A stretch of DNA of 64,000 nucleotides from positions 4,350,501-4,414,500 of the forward strand of contig NZ_CP016286.1 in the NCBI RefSeq assembly GCF_001679785.1, written 5' to 3'. Within the stretch, counting starts at the first letter, position 1. Each line of letters opens with the position of its first letter. Made by a program: the position numbers and the translations under genes. A model generated the notes under the pieces. It did not search any database. It was not told the origin of the DNA and saw nothing but the letters and a program-made list of their open reading frames with translations. This DNA comes from Rhizobium leguminosarum (lineage in GTDB: Bacteria; Pseudomonadota; Alphaproteobacteria; Rhizobiales; Rhizobiaceae). Below, piece after piece: positions 46,310 through 56,240 of the stretch.

Positions 46310-47177
46310 ACCCACGCCAGCGTCCATCCTGCCACAATTGTGCAAGCGACATGGGATAGTTCGGGAAGGAGAATGCGAAGCCGGCGGCCTTCAGTTTCGC
46401 ATTCGAAACCCGCTTGTTCTCGCCGTAGAAAGTGCGCGCCATCGGCGTCAGTTCGGCGGTTTCGAACGCCTGTTCCGGCGGCGGTTCGACGCCCATCAGG
46501 CGGGCGGCCTCGACGATCACGTCCTGCGGCGGGCCGGGCCGGTCGTCGGTGACATTATAGATGCCGCCGAGGCCGTGCTCCGACAGGAAACGTGTCGCCG
46601 CACCAATATCCTCGACGCGGATGCGGTTGAACACCTGGTCCTTCTTGATCAGCCGTCGCGCAGTGCCCTTGTCCAGATTGCAGAAGGCGTTGCGGCCCGG
46701 CCCATAAATGCCGGAAAGGCGCAGCACCGCCGCCGGCACGCCGCGCTCCCGGCCCATCGCCAGCCAGCCCTCTTCCGCATCGAGCCGCTCGGTCGAGCGC
46801 CCGGAAACCGGCAGGCAGGGGGTTTCCTCGCTCACCCAGGCGCCCTGGTGATCGCCATAGACGCCGACGGTGGAGAGATAGCCTATCCATTCCAGCTTCG
46901 GCAGCAGGCTTGCGCCGTCTTTACCGAGCAGCCGCAGCAGCGGGTCGGCCTGTCCAGGTGCGATCGACTGCACGAGATGCGTGACGCTTGCCAGCGCCTG
47001 GCAGAGCCCGTCCTCCATGCCCTCTCCGTCGAAGAGGAATGCTTCGATGCCGTTTTCGCGGAGCGCTTCCACTTTGTCAGGCGAGCGCGTGGTGCCGGAA
47101 ACCCGCACGCCGTCGCCGGCAAAGGCCTTGGCGATTGCCGTGCCGGAATAGCCGCAGCCAAAGATCATCACATGCAT
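46308..47177 (-). CDS. SDR/epimerase-like NAD(P)-binding protein (YeeZ type)
   Basis: 289 residues from the ATG at 47177 (GGGAGTGGG upstream). Rossmann start MIFGCGYSGTAIAKAFAGDG; YLSTVGVYGDHQGAWVSEET and LRLSGIYGPGRNAFCNLDKG are typical of YeeZ-like extended-SDR proteins. The TAG stop at 46308-46310 overlaps the terminal repeat of the 352-bp element. It overlaps queG by one base. Confidence 0.85.
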   Translation of the reverse strand: MHVMIFGCGYSGTAIAKAFAGDGVRVSGTTRSPDKVEALRENGIEAFLFDGEGMEDGLCQALASVTHLVQSIAPGQADPLLRLLGKDGASLLPKLEWIGYLSTVGVYGDHQGAWVSEETPCLPVSGRSTERLDAEEGWLAMGRERGVPAAVLRLSGIYGPGRNAFCNLDKGTARRLIKKDQVFNRIRVEDIGAATRFLSEHGLGGIYNVTDDRPGPPQDVIVEAARLMGVEPPPEQAFETAELTPMARTFYGENKRVSNAKLKAAGFAFSFPNYPMSLAQLWQDGRWRG

Positions 47178-48334
47178 CAGCCCACTCCCGCCAATCGCCA
47201 TTCATTCAGGACGTCGTCATCTCTCTCATCCGTCCTTTGTGCGGCAAAGGCCGCAAATTCGCCAGCCTCCATCAGCCGCGAAAGCGCCCAGACCGCCATG
47301 CCGCGTACCACGGGTGAGGGATCGTCCGAAAGCATTCGACATGGCCCGATGAGCTCTTTCTCGCCGGAATTGCCGGCGGCGATCAGCACATTGCGGACGA
47401 AACGGTCGCGGCCGATCCGCTTCACCGGCGAGCCGCTGAAGAAGGCACGGAAGGCGGCATCGTCGAGTGTCAGCAGAAAGGCGATCGACGGCTCCTTCAG
47501 ATCTTCCCGCGCCTTGAGCTTCATCTCGGCGGCGGAGCTTGCGAACTTGTTCCAGGGACAAGCGGCAAGACAGTCGTCGCAGCCATAGATGCGATTGCCG
47601 ATCAGAGCGCGCAAATCGGCATCGATCGGCCCCTTGTGTTCGATGGTGAGATAGGAGATGCAGCGCCGCGCATCGATCTGGTAAGGCGCCGGAAAGGCAG
47701 CCGTCGGACAGATGTCGAGACAGGCGCGGCAGGAGCCGCAATGATCGCTCTCCGGCGCGTCGACGGCAAGATCGGCGGTGGTGAACATCGTGCCGAGGAA
47801 CAGCCAGGAACCGTGCATGCGACTGACGAGATTGGTGTGTTTGCCCTGCCAGCCGAGCCCGGCCGCCGCCGCTAAGGGCTTTTCCATCACCGGTGCCGTA
47901 TCGACGAAGACCTTCACATCGGCGCCCGCCCGCGCCGCAAAGCGCGTGGCGATCTCCTTCAGCCGTCCCTTGATGACGTCGTGATAATCGCGGTTGCGGG
48001 CATAGACGGAGATTGCCGCCTTGTCCGGCTTGTCGAGAATGCCGCGCGGATCTTCTTCCGGGGCGTAATTGAGGCCGAAGACGACGACGGAGCGCACCTC
48101 GCTCCACAGTGTGCGGGGATCGCCGCGCCGGTCGCGCGTCTCCGCCATCCAGTCCATCGTCCCGTGGCGCCCGGCATCGATGAACTGGCCGAGACGCTCT
48201 TTCGCTTGCGGGATCGCATCCGGGCGCGTGATGCGGCAGAGATCGAAGCCTTTGGCGGCAGATTCCGCCCGGACGAACTCGGTCAAATTGTCGCGGCGGC
48301 GGCGGTCTTTGTCGTCATTGTCAGGTTCGGGCAT
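47177..48334 (-). CDS. queG: Epoxyqueuosine reductase
   Basis: 385 residues. Cobalamin-dependent iron-sulfur enzyme of tRNA queuosine synthesis. The two 4Fe-4S motifs are visible ([13 protein letters not shown] and [10 protein letters not shown]), with [18 protein letters not shown] between them and [20 protein letters not shown] upstream. A C-terminal HEAT-like region follows. It starts 12 bases after the GST stop and is coupled to the epimerase-like gene. Confidence 0.95.
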   Translation of the reverse strand: MPEPDNDDKDRRRRDNLTEFVRAESAAKGFDLCRITRPDAIPQAKERLGQFIDAGRHGTMDWMAETRDRRGDPRTLWSEVRSVVVFGLNYAPEEDPRGILDKPDKAAISVYARNRDYHDVIKGRLKEIATRFAARAGADVKVFVDTAPVMEKPLAAAAGLGWQGKHTNLVSRMHGSWLFLGTMFTTADLAVDAPESDHCGSCRACLDICPTAAFPAPYQIDARRCISYLTIEHKGPIDADLRALIGNRIYGCDDCLAACPWNKFASSAAEMKLKAREDLKEPSIAFLLTLDDAAFRAFFSGSPVKRIGRDRFVRNVLIAAGNSGEKELIGPCRMLSDDPSPVVRGMAVWALSRLMEAGEFAAFAAQRTDERDDDVLNEWRLAGVG

Positions 48335-48346
48335 GAAGAGCCCTCG

Positions 48347-49039
48347 TCAGAAATCCAGATCGGCATAGTGTGAAACCGGTGTCAGGCCGCGCACGCGCTC
48401 GGTCAGCATCGGCCGGAAGGACGGACGCGACTTCAGCCGCTGGTACCAGTCCTTGACGACCGGCGAATCCGCCCACTCGATCTCGCCGAGATAATCGAGG
48501 ATCGAGATCGAGGCCGCGGCGGCAAGGTCGGCATAGCTCATCCGCTCGCCCGCCAGCCACTGACGCGAGCCGGCAAGCCAGGTCAGATAGCGCATATGCT
48601 GGCGGATATTCGCGCGGGCCGTGCGCAAAACCTTCGAATCCGGCGCTCCGCCGCCCTGATCGGCGCTCATCTGCAACTTATAGACACGCTCACGGGCGAG
48701 CGGTTTGGTTACGTCGTTTTCCATCTTCTGCATGAACCATTCGGCAAGCCGGCGGATTTCCGCCCGCTGGAAAGGGTCTTCTGCGAGCAGCCGCCGGTCG
48801 CGCTTCAAGACGCCATGCGTCTCGTCGAGATATTCGGATATGACGCTCGCGCCGCAGAGCGCCCGCATGCTGTCGTCGACATAAACAGGCAGCGTGCCGG
48901 CCGGATTGAGCGCCAGGAAATCCCGGCGCTTCTCCCATGTCTGCTCTTCGATCAGATCCGCCTGATAGCCGTATTCCGCCAGGATCAGCCGGACGAAGCG
49001 AGATGCGGATGACATGGGATGATGATAAAGCGTGGGCAT
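48347..49039 (-). CDS. Glutathione S-transferase family protein
   Basis: 230 residues. N-terminal thioredoxin-like domain (TLYHHPMSSASRFVRLILAE, Ser-type active site) and GASVISEYLDETHG for glutathione binding. The C-terminal helical domain includes SYADLAAAASISILDYLGEI (the GST N-capping box region). First gene of the run leading to queG. Confidence 0.9.
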   Translation of the reverse strand: MPTLYHHPMSSASRFVRLILAEYGYQADLIEEQTWEKRRDFLALNPAGTLPVYVDDSMRALCGASVISEYLDETHGVLKRDRRLLAEDPFQRAEIRRLAEWFMQKMENDVTKPLARERVYKLQMSADQGGGAPDSKVLRTARANIRQHMRYLTWLAGSRQWLAGERMSYADLAAAASISILDYLGEIEWADSPVVKDWYQRLKSRPSFRPMLTERVRGLTPVSHYADLDF

Positions 49040-49269
49040 CGATACTCGGGCGTTGTGATTGCTGTTACAGGACTGTGTGGCAGCTCGATTATAGCGCCCT
49101 AGTCATGACTCATTGGTTGAAGCTATAGGAGCTTGGCCCCGCCAATACAAGCGAATCGGATTTTACGCCATCTGACAATGGCGAAACACGGTCTAACGAA
49201 TGATTTGAAACGGCGGCCTGATCGACCCAAGCGTTCAGGCCCGGCCGAACTTTAAACCGGAGACAATGT

Positions 49270-50067
49270 ATGGATTATATAAGTGCTATCATTCTCGGTA
49301 TCATAGAGGGGATCACCGAGTTTCTGCCGATCTCGAGCACCGGCCATCTCATCATTGCGGAGCAATGGCTCGGCCACCGGTCGGACATGTTCAACATCGT
49401 CATCCAGGCGGGTGCCATTCTCGCCGTCACCATCATCTACTGGCGTCGTCTGGTGGATCTGGTGCTCGGCTGGCGCGACCCGGTCAATCGCGATTATGCC
49501 GCCAAGCTGATCGTCGCCTTTCTCATCACCGCCATTCTCGGACTGGTCGTCAAGAAGCTCGGCTTTGAACTGCCGGAGACTGCAACACCGATTGCCTGGG
49601 CGCTGATCATCGGCGGTATCTGGATGATCTTTGCCGAGTGGGCCGCCGCCCGCAGGCCGCCCCATAAAGAGATCACCTGGCTTGTCGCCATCCTGGTCGG
49701 CATCGCCCAGATCGTTGCCGGCGTCTTCCCGGGAACGTCGCGCTCCGGCGCCACCATCTTCGTTGCCATGCTGGCAGGCACGGGCAACCGCGCTGCGGCG
49801 ACCGAATTCGCCTTTCTCGTCGGCATACCCACAATGTACGCCGCAAGCGGCTATGAATTGCTGAAGACGTTCAGGGATGGCGGAGCGGCAGGCGAAGACT
49901 GGACGGCGCTCGGCATTGCCTTCGTCGTCTCCACGGTCGTCGCTTTCATCGCCGTCAAATGGCTGCTGGCCTATATCAGAAGCAACCGGTTTACGCTGTT
50001 TGCCATCTACCGCATCATTCTCGGTGTTTTGCTGCTCGGCATGGCCGCGACCGGCTTGATTGCCTGA
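49270..50067 (+). CDS. uppP: Undecaprenyl-diphosphatase
   Basis: 265 residues with eight or so hydrophobic segments. Signature motifs EGITEFLPISSTGHLI near the N-terminus and PGTSRSGATIFVAMLAG near residue 155. It recycles undecaprenyl pyrophosphate at the inner membrane for cell-wall and surface-glycan synthesis and gives bacitracin tolerance. GGAGACAATGT precedes the ATG. Confidence 0.96.
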   Translation: MDYISAIILGIIEGITEFLPISSTGHLIIAEQWLGHRSDMFNIVIQAGAILAVTIIYWRRLVDLVLGWRDPVNRDYAAKLIVAFLITAILGLVVKKLGFELPETATPIAWALIIGGIWMIFAEWAAARRPPHKEITWLVAILVGIAQIVAGVFPGTSRSGATIFVAMLAGTGNRAAATEFAFLVGIPTMYAASGYELLKTFRDGGAAGEDWTALGIAFVVSTVVAFIAVKWLLAYIRSNRFTLFAIYRIILGVLLLGMAATGLIA

Positions 50068-50082
50068 GACATCCGTCCCGCA

Positions 50083-50114
50083 TTGCATTCGCGCAACTCC
50101 CGGCGCGAATGCAA
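50083..50114 (+). terminator. Hairpin downstream of uppP
   Basis: Perfect 12-bp stem TTGCATTCGCGC/GCGCGAATGCAA around an 8-base loop, 15 bases after the uppP stop. No U-run follows, so it may need help to terminate. Confidence 0.55.
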
Positions 50115-50309
50115 ATGCCCGTCGGACTCCGAACAGAAATTCTGTTGCCGGCAGAAGCCGCCAATCTTTCAGATAGGCGATATTGAGAGGATAAGCGCCC
50201 GCCGCCGCTTGAAGCAGGCAGGGCTGAGCGTTCATTGTGAACGCGCTATTTCAGGCGTTCCGATGACTGCTGCTGGGAGCAGAATGCCGGCGCAGGGCCG
50301 GCCTTTTCG

Positions 50310-50462
50310 TCAATGGATGATCGAAGCCGTAGAGCAAGGATCGACGCCGTAGGCCGGCGAGCAATCGCCCTTTACCGCCGCGACCGAACCGGGCGCAACG
50401 AAAGAGCCTGCAAGGATAACCAGCGCCGCACACGCAAACAGGAGCGCGATTGACTTGCCCAT
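50310..50462 (-). CDS. Small exported protein, function unknown
   Basis: 50 residues from the ATG at 50462. MGKSIALLFACAALVILAG is a clear signal peptide or anchor, followed by a short mature segment VKGDCSPAYGVDPCSTASII with two Cys that could form a disulfide. No family recognised. A longer frame to 50549 lacks a signal-like start. The gene is easy to miss because of its size. Confidence 0.5.
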   Translation of the reverse strand: MGKSIALLFACAALVILAGSFVAPGSVAAVKGDCSPAYGVDPCSTASIIH

Positions 50463-50683
50463 TGAGAAATGCCTTTCACGTGATTGCCGCACGGTTGAGT
50501 CCGTTGGAAGACGCGCGGGTTTGGTAGTCAGTGGAATGGCAAATAGCAATAAACGTTCCTGCTAAATTTGGCGTTAATTCCACAAAATTTCCGATGCGTC
50601 TTTTATGCAACGCTGCTGAATATGCCGAGCACCAGAACACTTCAAACTTGCGCCGGGTTTTGCGGGACACGGCAACGCCAAAA

Positions 50684-50710
50684 GGCCGCCCGCGGCATCC
50701 GCAGACGGCC
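50684..50710 (-). terminator. Rho-independent terminator of the NDUFA9-like gene
   Basis: On the minus strand GGCCGTCTGCGG pairs with CCGCGGGCGGCC (two G-U pairs) with a 3-base loop, followed by TTTT. It lies 43 bases after the stop. Confidence 0.75.
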
Positions 50711-50753
50711 AAGTTTCATCGGCTGGAAAAGCCCTCATCGTCTGGAAAAAGTC

Positions 50754-51734
50754 TTAGGCGGACTTGCCGGTTCCGGTGTACTGGCCGTGCGGACGATAGT
50801 GCACCAGATAGGAGCCAAGCACCGATGCCACCATGGTGGGCGTAATGCCGAGGCCCTTCAGCGTGCGGCCTTCCGCCTCGGCTTCCCTTGAGACGATATT
50901 GTCGCGCTTCAGCATGCGCACCTGATCCGGCGTGATCGGCGGCGTTATGAAGGGGACCAGCGAAGCGATGCTGCCGATCATCGAAGCGATGCTGAAGGGC
51001 AGGGATACCAGCGGGTTCTTGCGGCACGTTACCTTCAGCATCGTCTCAAGACATTCGCGGAAGCTCAGCACCTCAGGCCCACCAAGCTCATAGACCTTGC
51101 CGCCGGCGACCTTGCCGTCGACGGCGCGGGCGACGGCCTCGGCGATATCCTCGACATAGACAGGCTGGAATTTCGTCTTGCCGCCGCCAATAAGCGGCAG
51201 GATCGGCGACATGCGCGCCATCTCGGCAAACTTGTTGAAGAAGCTGTCTTCCGGTCCGAAGACGATCGACGGACGGAAGATCACTGCATCGGGCTTGACC
51301 GAGAGGATGGCCGTTTCGGCGCGACCCTTGGTGCGGCCATAGTCCGAATCGGATGTCGCATCGGCGCCGATCGCCGAAATATGCGTCAGCGTCGCACCTG
51401 CGCCGCGCGCCGCTTCGGCAATCGCACGGCCGCCGAATTCCTGCACGGCGTCGAAAGTGTTGCGGCCGGTCTCATGCAGAATGCCGACGCAGTTGACGAC
51501 GTGGCTCGCACCGTCGACGGCGCGGTCGATCGAGCTGCGATAGCGCAGGTTCGCCTGGACGAAGGAGATCTGGCCGACATTGCCGAGCGGCTGCAGGAAG
51601 CCGGCGAGATCGGGACGGCGCACGGCGACACGGATGTTATAACCGCGCTTGGCCAGCGCCCGAACCACGTGCCTGCCCACAAAGCCGGACCCTCCGAACA
51701 CGGTGACGAGCGGCGGCAGGTTGGCAAGGGTCAT
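50754..51734 (-). CDS. NDUFA9-like NAD(P)-binding protein
   Basis: 326 residues. Atypical SDR of the complex I NDUFA9 group: TVFGGSGFVGRHVVRALAKR, HVVNCVGILHETGRNTFDAV, ISAIGADATSDSDYGRTKG and FGPEDSFFNKFAEM. In mitochondria NDUFA9 stabilises complex I; in alphaproteobacteria the homologue is near-universal but its role is less clear. GGAG precedes the ATG. Last gene of the pyrF-side run, 112 bases after the DUF1330 gene. Confidence 0.9.
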   Translation of the reverse strand: MTLANLPPLVTVFGGSGFVGRHVVRALAKRGYNIRVAVRRPDLAGFLQPLGNVGQISFVQANLRYRSSIDRAVDGASHVVNCVGILHETGRNTFDAVQEFGGRAIAEAARGAGATLTHISAIGADATSDSDYGRTKGRAETAILSVKPDAVIFRPSIVFGPEDSFFNKFAEMARMSPILPLIGGGKTKFQPVYVEDIAEAVARAVDGKVAGGKVYELGGPEVLSFRECLETMLKVTCRKNPLVSLPFSIASMIGSIASLVPFITPPITPDQVRMLKRDNIVSREAEAEGRTLKGLGITPTMVASVLGSYLVHYRPHGQYTGTGKSA

Positions 51735-51846
51735 GGCAGGCTCCTCGAAAGGCTTTGCGGGATGCTGAATTGGCTCTCGTCTTAGCCGAATCCCTGCACG
51801 ACGGGAAGGCCCATCACGCCGTCAGTTTTTGCGAACGCGAAGGCGC

Positions 51847-52134
51847 TCAGACGCCTTCGACGACCACCATTTCCGCATCCGCGACTTCCTGGCGGATTTT
51901 CGCGGCGATCTGGTATTCCGGCGAATTATAGCAGTCGACCGCATGTTGCATCGAAGGGAATTCGATCACCACGTTGCGGACGCGCGCCTTGCCCTCGAGC
52001 TCGGTAAAGGCGCCGCCGCGCGCCAGGAAATTCGCCCCATATTTTTCGAAGGCCGGCTTGGCCGCCGCCACATAATCCTTGTAGCGCTCGGCATCGCGAA
52101 CGTCGACGCGGGCGATCCAGTATCCTTTGGCCAT
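51847..52134 (-). CDS. DUF1330-family protein
   Basis: 95 residues. KGYWIARVDVRDAERYKDYV and VVIEFPSMQHAVDCYNSPEY are the family landmarks of this dimeric ferredoxin-like (alpha/beta barrel) group of unknown function. It starts 29 bases after pyrF with GGGAGAAG upstream. Confidence 0.92.
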   Translation of the reverse strand: MAKGYWIARVDVRDAERYKDYVAAAKPAFEKYGANFLARGGAFTELEGKARVRNVVIEFPSMQHAVDCYNSPEYQIAAKIRQEVADAEMVVVEGV

Positions 52135-52163
52135 GGTCTTCTCCCTTTTGCCGTTGAATCTGG

Positions 52164-52871
52164 TTAGCGATTTGCCGGCCAGAGTGCGCTCACCATCTCG
52201 CTGAGGATCGCGCGGGCGGCATCTCGGGGATCCGGCGCCTTGACGACAGGCCGGCCGACGACGAGATGCGTCGCTCCCGCCTTCAGTGCGTCGAAAGGCG
52301 TCATCACTCGCTTCTGGTCGCCCTTGTCGCTACCATCAGGGCGAATGCCGGGGGTGACGATCGCCATGTCGGGCCCGACGATCTCGCGCACCGCAGTCGC
52401 TTCCTCCGCCGAGCAGACGATACCGCCCATGCCGGCCGCCCGCGCCTGTTCGGCGCGGCGCAGCACCAGGCTGTGCGGATCCTGGCTGTAGCCGGCCTCT
52501 GCAAGGTCGTCGGCATCCATCGAGGTCAGCACGGTGACGCCGAGCAGGCAGAGGCCTGAGCCGGCCGCTGCCTCGACCGCCGCCTTCATGGCTTTCGGAT
52601 AGGCGTGCAGCGTCAGCATCGACATGCCCATCTTGGCGATGTTCTCGACGCCGGAGGCAACGGTGTTGTCGATGTCGAGCAGCTTCATGTCGAGAAAGAT
52701 CTTCTTGCCGCTTGCGGCAAGGTCGCGGGCGAATTCCAGGCCGCCGGCAAAGACCAGTTGATAGCCGATCTTGTAGAAGAGAATGTCGTCGCCGAGCGTG
52801 GAAACCAGTCTTTCCGCCTCGCCGATCGTTGGAACATCCAGGCCGACGATCAACCGCTCGCGTGCGTCCAT
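52164..52871 (-). CDS. pyrF: Orotidine 5'-phosphate decarboxylase
   Basis: 235 residues. The TIM-barrel active site is visible: [32 protein letters not shown] (DxKxxD) and VTPGIRPDG and [12 protein letters not shown] at the phosphate site. It makes UMP, the last step of pyrimidine synthesis. It follows the histidine phosphatase gene by six bases. Confidence 0.96.
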   Translation of the reverse strand: MDARERLIVGLDVPTIGEAERLVSTLGDDILFYKIGYQLVFAGGLEFARDLAASGKKIFLDMKLLDIDNTVASGVENIAKMGMSMLTLHAYPKAMKAAVEAAAGSGLCLLGVTVLTSMDADDLAEAGYSQDPHSLVLRRAEQARAAGMGGIVCSAEEATAVREIVGPDMAIVTPGIRPDGSDKGDQKRVMTPFDALKAGATHLVVGRPVVKAPDPRDAARAILSEMVSALWPANR

Positions 52872-52877
52872 CTGAAG

Positions 52878-53459
52878 TCACCCCTGCCAGTCTTCGATGG
52901 GTGTCCAGTCGCATGATAAGCGGCGATCCGCAAGGCCGAAAGCATAGAGATTGCCGCCACCGCCCGGCTGGTCGCGATCGCGGGAGATCGGCCTGCCGGC
53001 CAGATGGCATTTGAGCAGTGTGCCGACGCCGCCATGGCCCACGAAGGCGATCGGCGCCGTCGCATCATGCGTGGCAAGAACGGCGTTCACAGCCTCGACG
53101 ATGCGGGCCTGCGCGTCGACGGCGCGCTCCCAGCCTTTGAAGCTCTGTTCCGGATGGGCAAAGAACCAGTTTGCTGCTTCTTCGAATTGCGGCGGCGGCA
53201 GGAAGCCGGTGGCCGAGCGGTCATTTTCGTGCATGGCACGGACGATCTCGACGGTCACGCCGGAAGCTTCCGCCAGGATTTCGGCCGTTTCGATCGCCTT
53301 CGTCTCGTCGCTGGAGACGATGCGCCGCAATTGCCTCGCCCAGCCGCTCTCGGCTGCTTTGCGGGCGCGCGCTGCGCCGACATCGGAAAGCCCCCATTTC
53401 GGCACGGGCACGTTGGCGTCGATCCTGACCTGCGGATGAGTGATGTAGATCCCGAACAT
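52878..53459 (-). CDS. Histidine phosphatase family protein
   Basis: 193 residues from the ATG at 53459; the frame runs back to 53573 into pmtA. It is a variant: the usual RHG N-terminal motif reads as THPQVRID, while VGHGGVGTLL supplies the second His. The missing Arg-His-Gly suggests reduced or changed activity. It begins one base after the pmtA stop. Confidence 0.75.
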   Translation of the reverse strand: MFGIYITHPQVRIDANVPVPKWGLSDVGAARARKAAESGWARQLRRIVSSDETKAIETAEILAEASGVTVEIVRAMHENDRSATGFLPPPQFEEAANWFFAHPEQSFKGWERAVDAQARIVEAVNAVLATHDATAPIAFVGHGGVGTLLKCHLAGRPISRDRDQPGGGGNLYAFGLADRRLSCDWTPIEDWQG

Positions 53460-53460
53460 C

Positions 53461-54060
53461 TCAGCCGCGCTTATAGATCCAGAGCTGCGCCGGCGGAATA
53501 TTGCGCATGACGAAGTCGAAATGCTGGATATGGTAGCGGTCGGGATTGGCGGCGATCGGCGAGATCGCGCCATAGGAAATCTGCACCATCGGCCGGCCGG
53601 CCGGCATCCGGTCGAGCAGGCTTTCGAGCAGCGAGATCCGCATCGCCATCGGAAAGTTCAAAAGCGGAATGCCCGAGACGACGGAATCGAACACCTGGTC
53701 GCTGAAATCGCCGAGCGTCTTCTGCAGATCGAAGGCGTCGCCGTTGATGAAGTGCACGCCGGGATAGCTTCGCTTGAGATGTTCGTGGAAGTCCGTCGAA
53801 TATTCGATCGCGACAAGATTTTCCGGCTGGACGCCGCGGCCGAGGATGGCCTTGGTGATGGCGCCCGTGCCCGGCCCCAGTTCGAGCACCGGCAGCCCAG
53901 AATTGAGGTCGACGACGCTTGCCATGCGCTTGGCGGTGATCGAGGACGTCGGCACGATCGAGCCCACCGTCTTCGGTCCCTGCATCATACCCCTGAAGAA
54001 GCGGATTTCGTCGTCGAACCTCTTCCCCAACCGCTCCTTCACCTTGACCCGTAAGCGCAT
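53461..54060 (-). CDS. pmtA: Phospholipid N-methyltransferase (PmtA type)
   Basis: 199 residues. SAM-binding motif VLELGPGTGAITKAILGRG and the FDSVVSGIPLLNFP segment fit the Sinorhizobium-type PmtA that methylates phosphatidylethanolamine to phosphatidylcholine. FFRGMMQGPKTVGSIVPTSS is the N-terminal region of the group. First gene of the run with the phosphatase and pyrF. The exact enzyme class is inferred from motifs. Confidence 0.85.
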   Translation of the reverse strand: MRLRVKVKERLGKRFDDEIRFFRGMMQGPKTVGSIVPTSSITAKRMASVVDLNSGLPVLELGPGTGAITKAILGRGVQPENLVAIEYSTDFHEHLKRSYPGVHFINGDAFDLQKTLGDFSDQVFDSVVSGIPLLNFPMAMRISLLESLLDRMPAGRPMVQISYGAISPIAANPDRYHIQHFDFVMRNIPPAQLWIYKRG

Positions 54061-54155
54061 TCTCCACCCATCCGCATGTTGATCGAATGCCTTAATATGC
54101 CGCTTGTCGCTTAAGGGACAAGGATTTTCGCAACAGGGACATCGGCGTCAACAGT

Positions 54156-55067
54156 TCATGCGGCTTTCGGCGCTGAATCCGGCATGAGATCGGCAAGCCT
54201 TTGGCTCAAATGATCGGCATCGACAGGCGCGCGCAGCTTCACATCGGTATTGTCGAAATAGAGATAGACGTCGCGGCCTTTGGTGCGCACCGGCACGGGC
54301 GCCAGTACCCGCGGCGCATTCTCAGGTTCTCCACCAGTGGCCCAGGCGCGGATGCGTTGCGCCCATATGTCGAGCGCTTCGTCCTCATAGCCGCTGACAT
54401 AGAGCTTTTCCGAGCCATGCAGGCGGCAGTAGATGAAATCGGCGGTGATATCCATCAGCAGCGGCCATTTCACCGTATCGGCGCAGACCAGAGCGACCTT
54501 GTGCCGCCTGAGCATCTCGATGAAGGCGGGTGAGCGGAAGCTCTCGTGGCGGATCTCCAGCGCATGCCGCATCGGCTGATGCCCGTCGCATGTAAGCCAG
54601 GCCGGTCCCTTGATATGCCAGTCGTGCCGCTTCGCCAGCGCTATCGCTGCGTCGCGGGTGTGCGGCAGCATCGACAAAAAGCTTTCAAAAAGGGATGGGT
54701 CGAAGACCATGTTCGGCGGGAATTGCCAGAGGATCGGTCCGAGCTTGGGGCCGAGCCGCAAAACGCCGGAGGCGAGGAAATTGGCGAGCGCCGTCTGGAT
54801 ATCTTGCAGCCGCAGCATATGGGTGATGAAGCGCGGTCCCTTGACAGCGAAGACGAAATCCTCAGGCGTTTCCTCGCGCCAGCGGCCGAAGCTTTCGGGC
54901 CGCTGCAATCCGTAGAAGGTGCCGTTGATTTCGATCGACCGGAAGTGCCGGGCGGCATAGGAAAGTTCCTGCTTCTGCGGCAGGTCCTTCGGGTAGAATT
55001 GGCCGCGCCAGGGCGCATAGGTCCAGCCGGATATGCCGATGCGCACCGCTCCCGTCTTTTTAGTCAT
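54156..55067 (-). CDS. DUF72 (YecE-like) family protein
   Basis: 303 residues from the ATG at 55067 (GGAGG upstream); the frame is open to 55079. IGISGWTYAPWRGQFYPKDL and FYGLQRPESFGRWREETPED, then PILWQFPPNM and YLYFDNTDVKLRAP, are the signature of DUF72 TIM-barrel proteins. Function unknown. Confidence 0.92.
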   Translation of the reverse strand: MTKKTGAVRIGISGWTYAPWRGQFYPKDLPQKQELSYAARHFRSIEINGTFYGLQRPESFGRWREETPEDFVFAVKGPRFITHMLRLQDIQTALANFLASGVLRLGPKLGPILWQFPPNMVFDPSLFESFLSMLPHTRDAAIALAKRHDWHIKGPAWLTCDGHQPMRHALEIRHESFRSPAFIEMLRRHKVALVCADTVKWPLLMDITADFIYCRLHGSEKLYVSGYEDEALDIWAQRIRAWATGGEPENAPRVLAPVPVRTKGRDVYLYFDNTDVKLRAPVDADHLSQRLADLMPDSAPKAA

Positions 55068-55121
55068 GGGATCCTCCATTTTGACAGGAGGAAAAACGGC
55101 AATGGGCGGCCTTCGTTCCGG

Positions 55122-56240
55122 TCAGACGCGCATCGGCATCAGCACGTAGAGGGCATCGTCGCCGGCGGTGTCGCGGATCAGCGTCGGCGAGCCGGCATCG
55201 GCAAGCAGGAAGATCGCTTCCTCGCCGGAAAGCTGGGCGGTGATGTCCAGCAGGTATTTGGCGTTGAAGCCGATTTCCATCGCATCCGTGTCGTAGCCGA
55301 CGGCGACTTCTTCCGTCGCACTGCCGGAGTCTGGATTATTGACAGTCAGCATCAGCTGCCCCTCGGAAAGCGCCAGCTTCACGGCGCGGCCGCGCTCGGA
55401 GGAGATGGTCGAGACGCGGTCGACGGCCTGTGCGAAACTCGTGCAGTCGACGCGCATTTCCTTGTCGTTGCCTGTCGGAATGACGCGCTGATAATCCGGG
55501 AAGGTGCCGTCGATCAGTTTCGAGGTCATGACGATCGAACCGATCGTCAGCCGGATCTTGGCGTCGGACACCTCGACGGTCACCATCACCTCGGGATTGT
55601 CGACCAGCTTCTGCAGTTCGCCGACCGTCTTGCGCGGAATGATGATGCCGGGCATGCCTTCGGAGCCGGAGGGCGCGTCGACATCGGCGCGCGCCAGCCG
55701 GTGGCCGTCGGTCGCAACCGCCCTGAGTTTCAGCTGACCGTTGCTCTCGATCGTGTGGAAGAAAATGCCGTTCAGATAATAACGCGTCTCTTCCGTCGAG
55801 ATTGCAAACTGCGTGCGGTCGATCAGCATCTTCAGATCGGCCGCCTTTAGCTTGAAGGAATGCGTGAAGGTGCCGGCTGTGAGATCCGGAAAGTCCGATT
55901 CCGGCAGGCACTGCAGCGAGAATTTCGAGCGACCGGATTGCACGGTCATCGAGCCGCCATCGGTGCTGGTGGCAAGCAGCACTTCCGAGCCGTCGGAAAG
56001 CTTGCGCACGATATCGTAGAGAAGATGGGCAGGAACGGTGGTGGCGCCGGGCTGCTCGACGTTAGCAGGGGTCGCCTCGGTGATTTCGAGGTCGAGGTCG
56101 GTCGCCTTCATGTCGAGCTTCTGGCCGTCGGCTTTGAGCAATACGTTGGACAGGATCGGGATCGTGTTGCGACGTTCGACCACGCGGTGGACGTGGTTCA
56201 GCGATTTCAACAGGTTTGACCGCTCAATAGTAATACGCAT
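55122..56240 (-). CDS. dnaN: DNA polymerase III beta subunit (sliding clamp)
   Basis: 372 residues, family length. Three clamp domains; MRITIERSNLLKSLNHVHRV at the N-terminus and DALYVLMPMRV at the C-terminus. It tethers Pol III and other partners to DNA. In Rhizobium dnaN is not next to dnaA, which agrees with this context. It is divergent from rsmI across 260 bases without an evident gene. Confidence 0.97.
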   Translation of the reverse strand: MRITIERSNLLKSLNHVHRVVERRNTIPILSNVLLKADGQKLDMKATDLDLEITEATPANVEQPGATTVPAHLLYDIVRKLSDGSEVLLATSTDGGSMTVQSGRSKFSLQCLPESDFPDLTAGTFTHSFKLKAADLKMLIDRTQFAISTEETRYYLNGIFFHTIESNGQLKLRAVATDGHRLARADVDAPSGSEGMPGIIIPRKTVGELQKLVDNPEVMVTVEVSDAKIRLTIGSIVMTSKLIDGTFPDYQRVIPTGNDKEMRVDCTSFAQAVDRVSTISSERGRAVKLALSEGQLMLTVNNPDSGSATEEVAVGYDTDAMEIGFNAKYLLDITAQLSGEEAIFLLADAGSPTLIRDTAGDDALYVLMPMRV

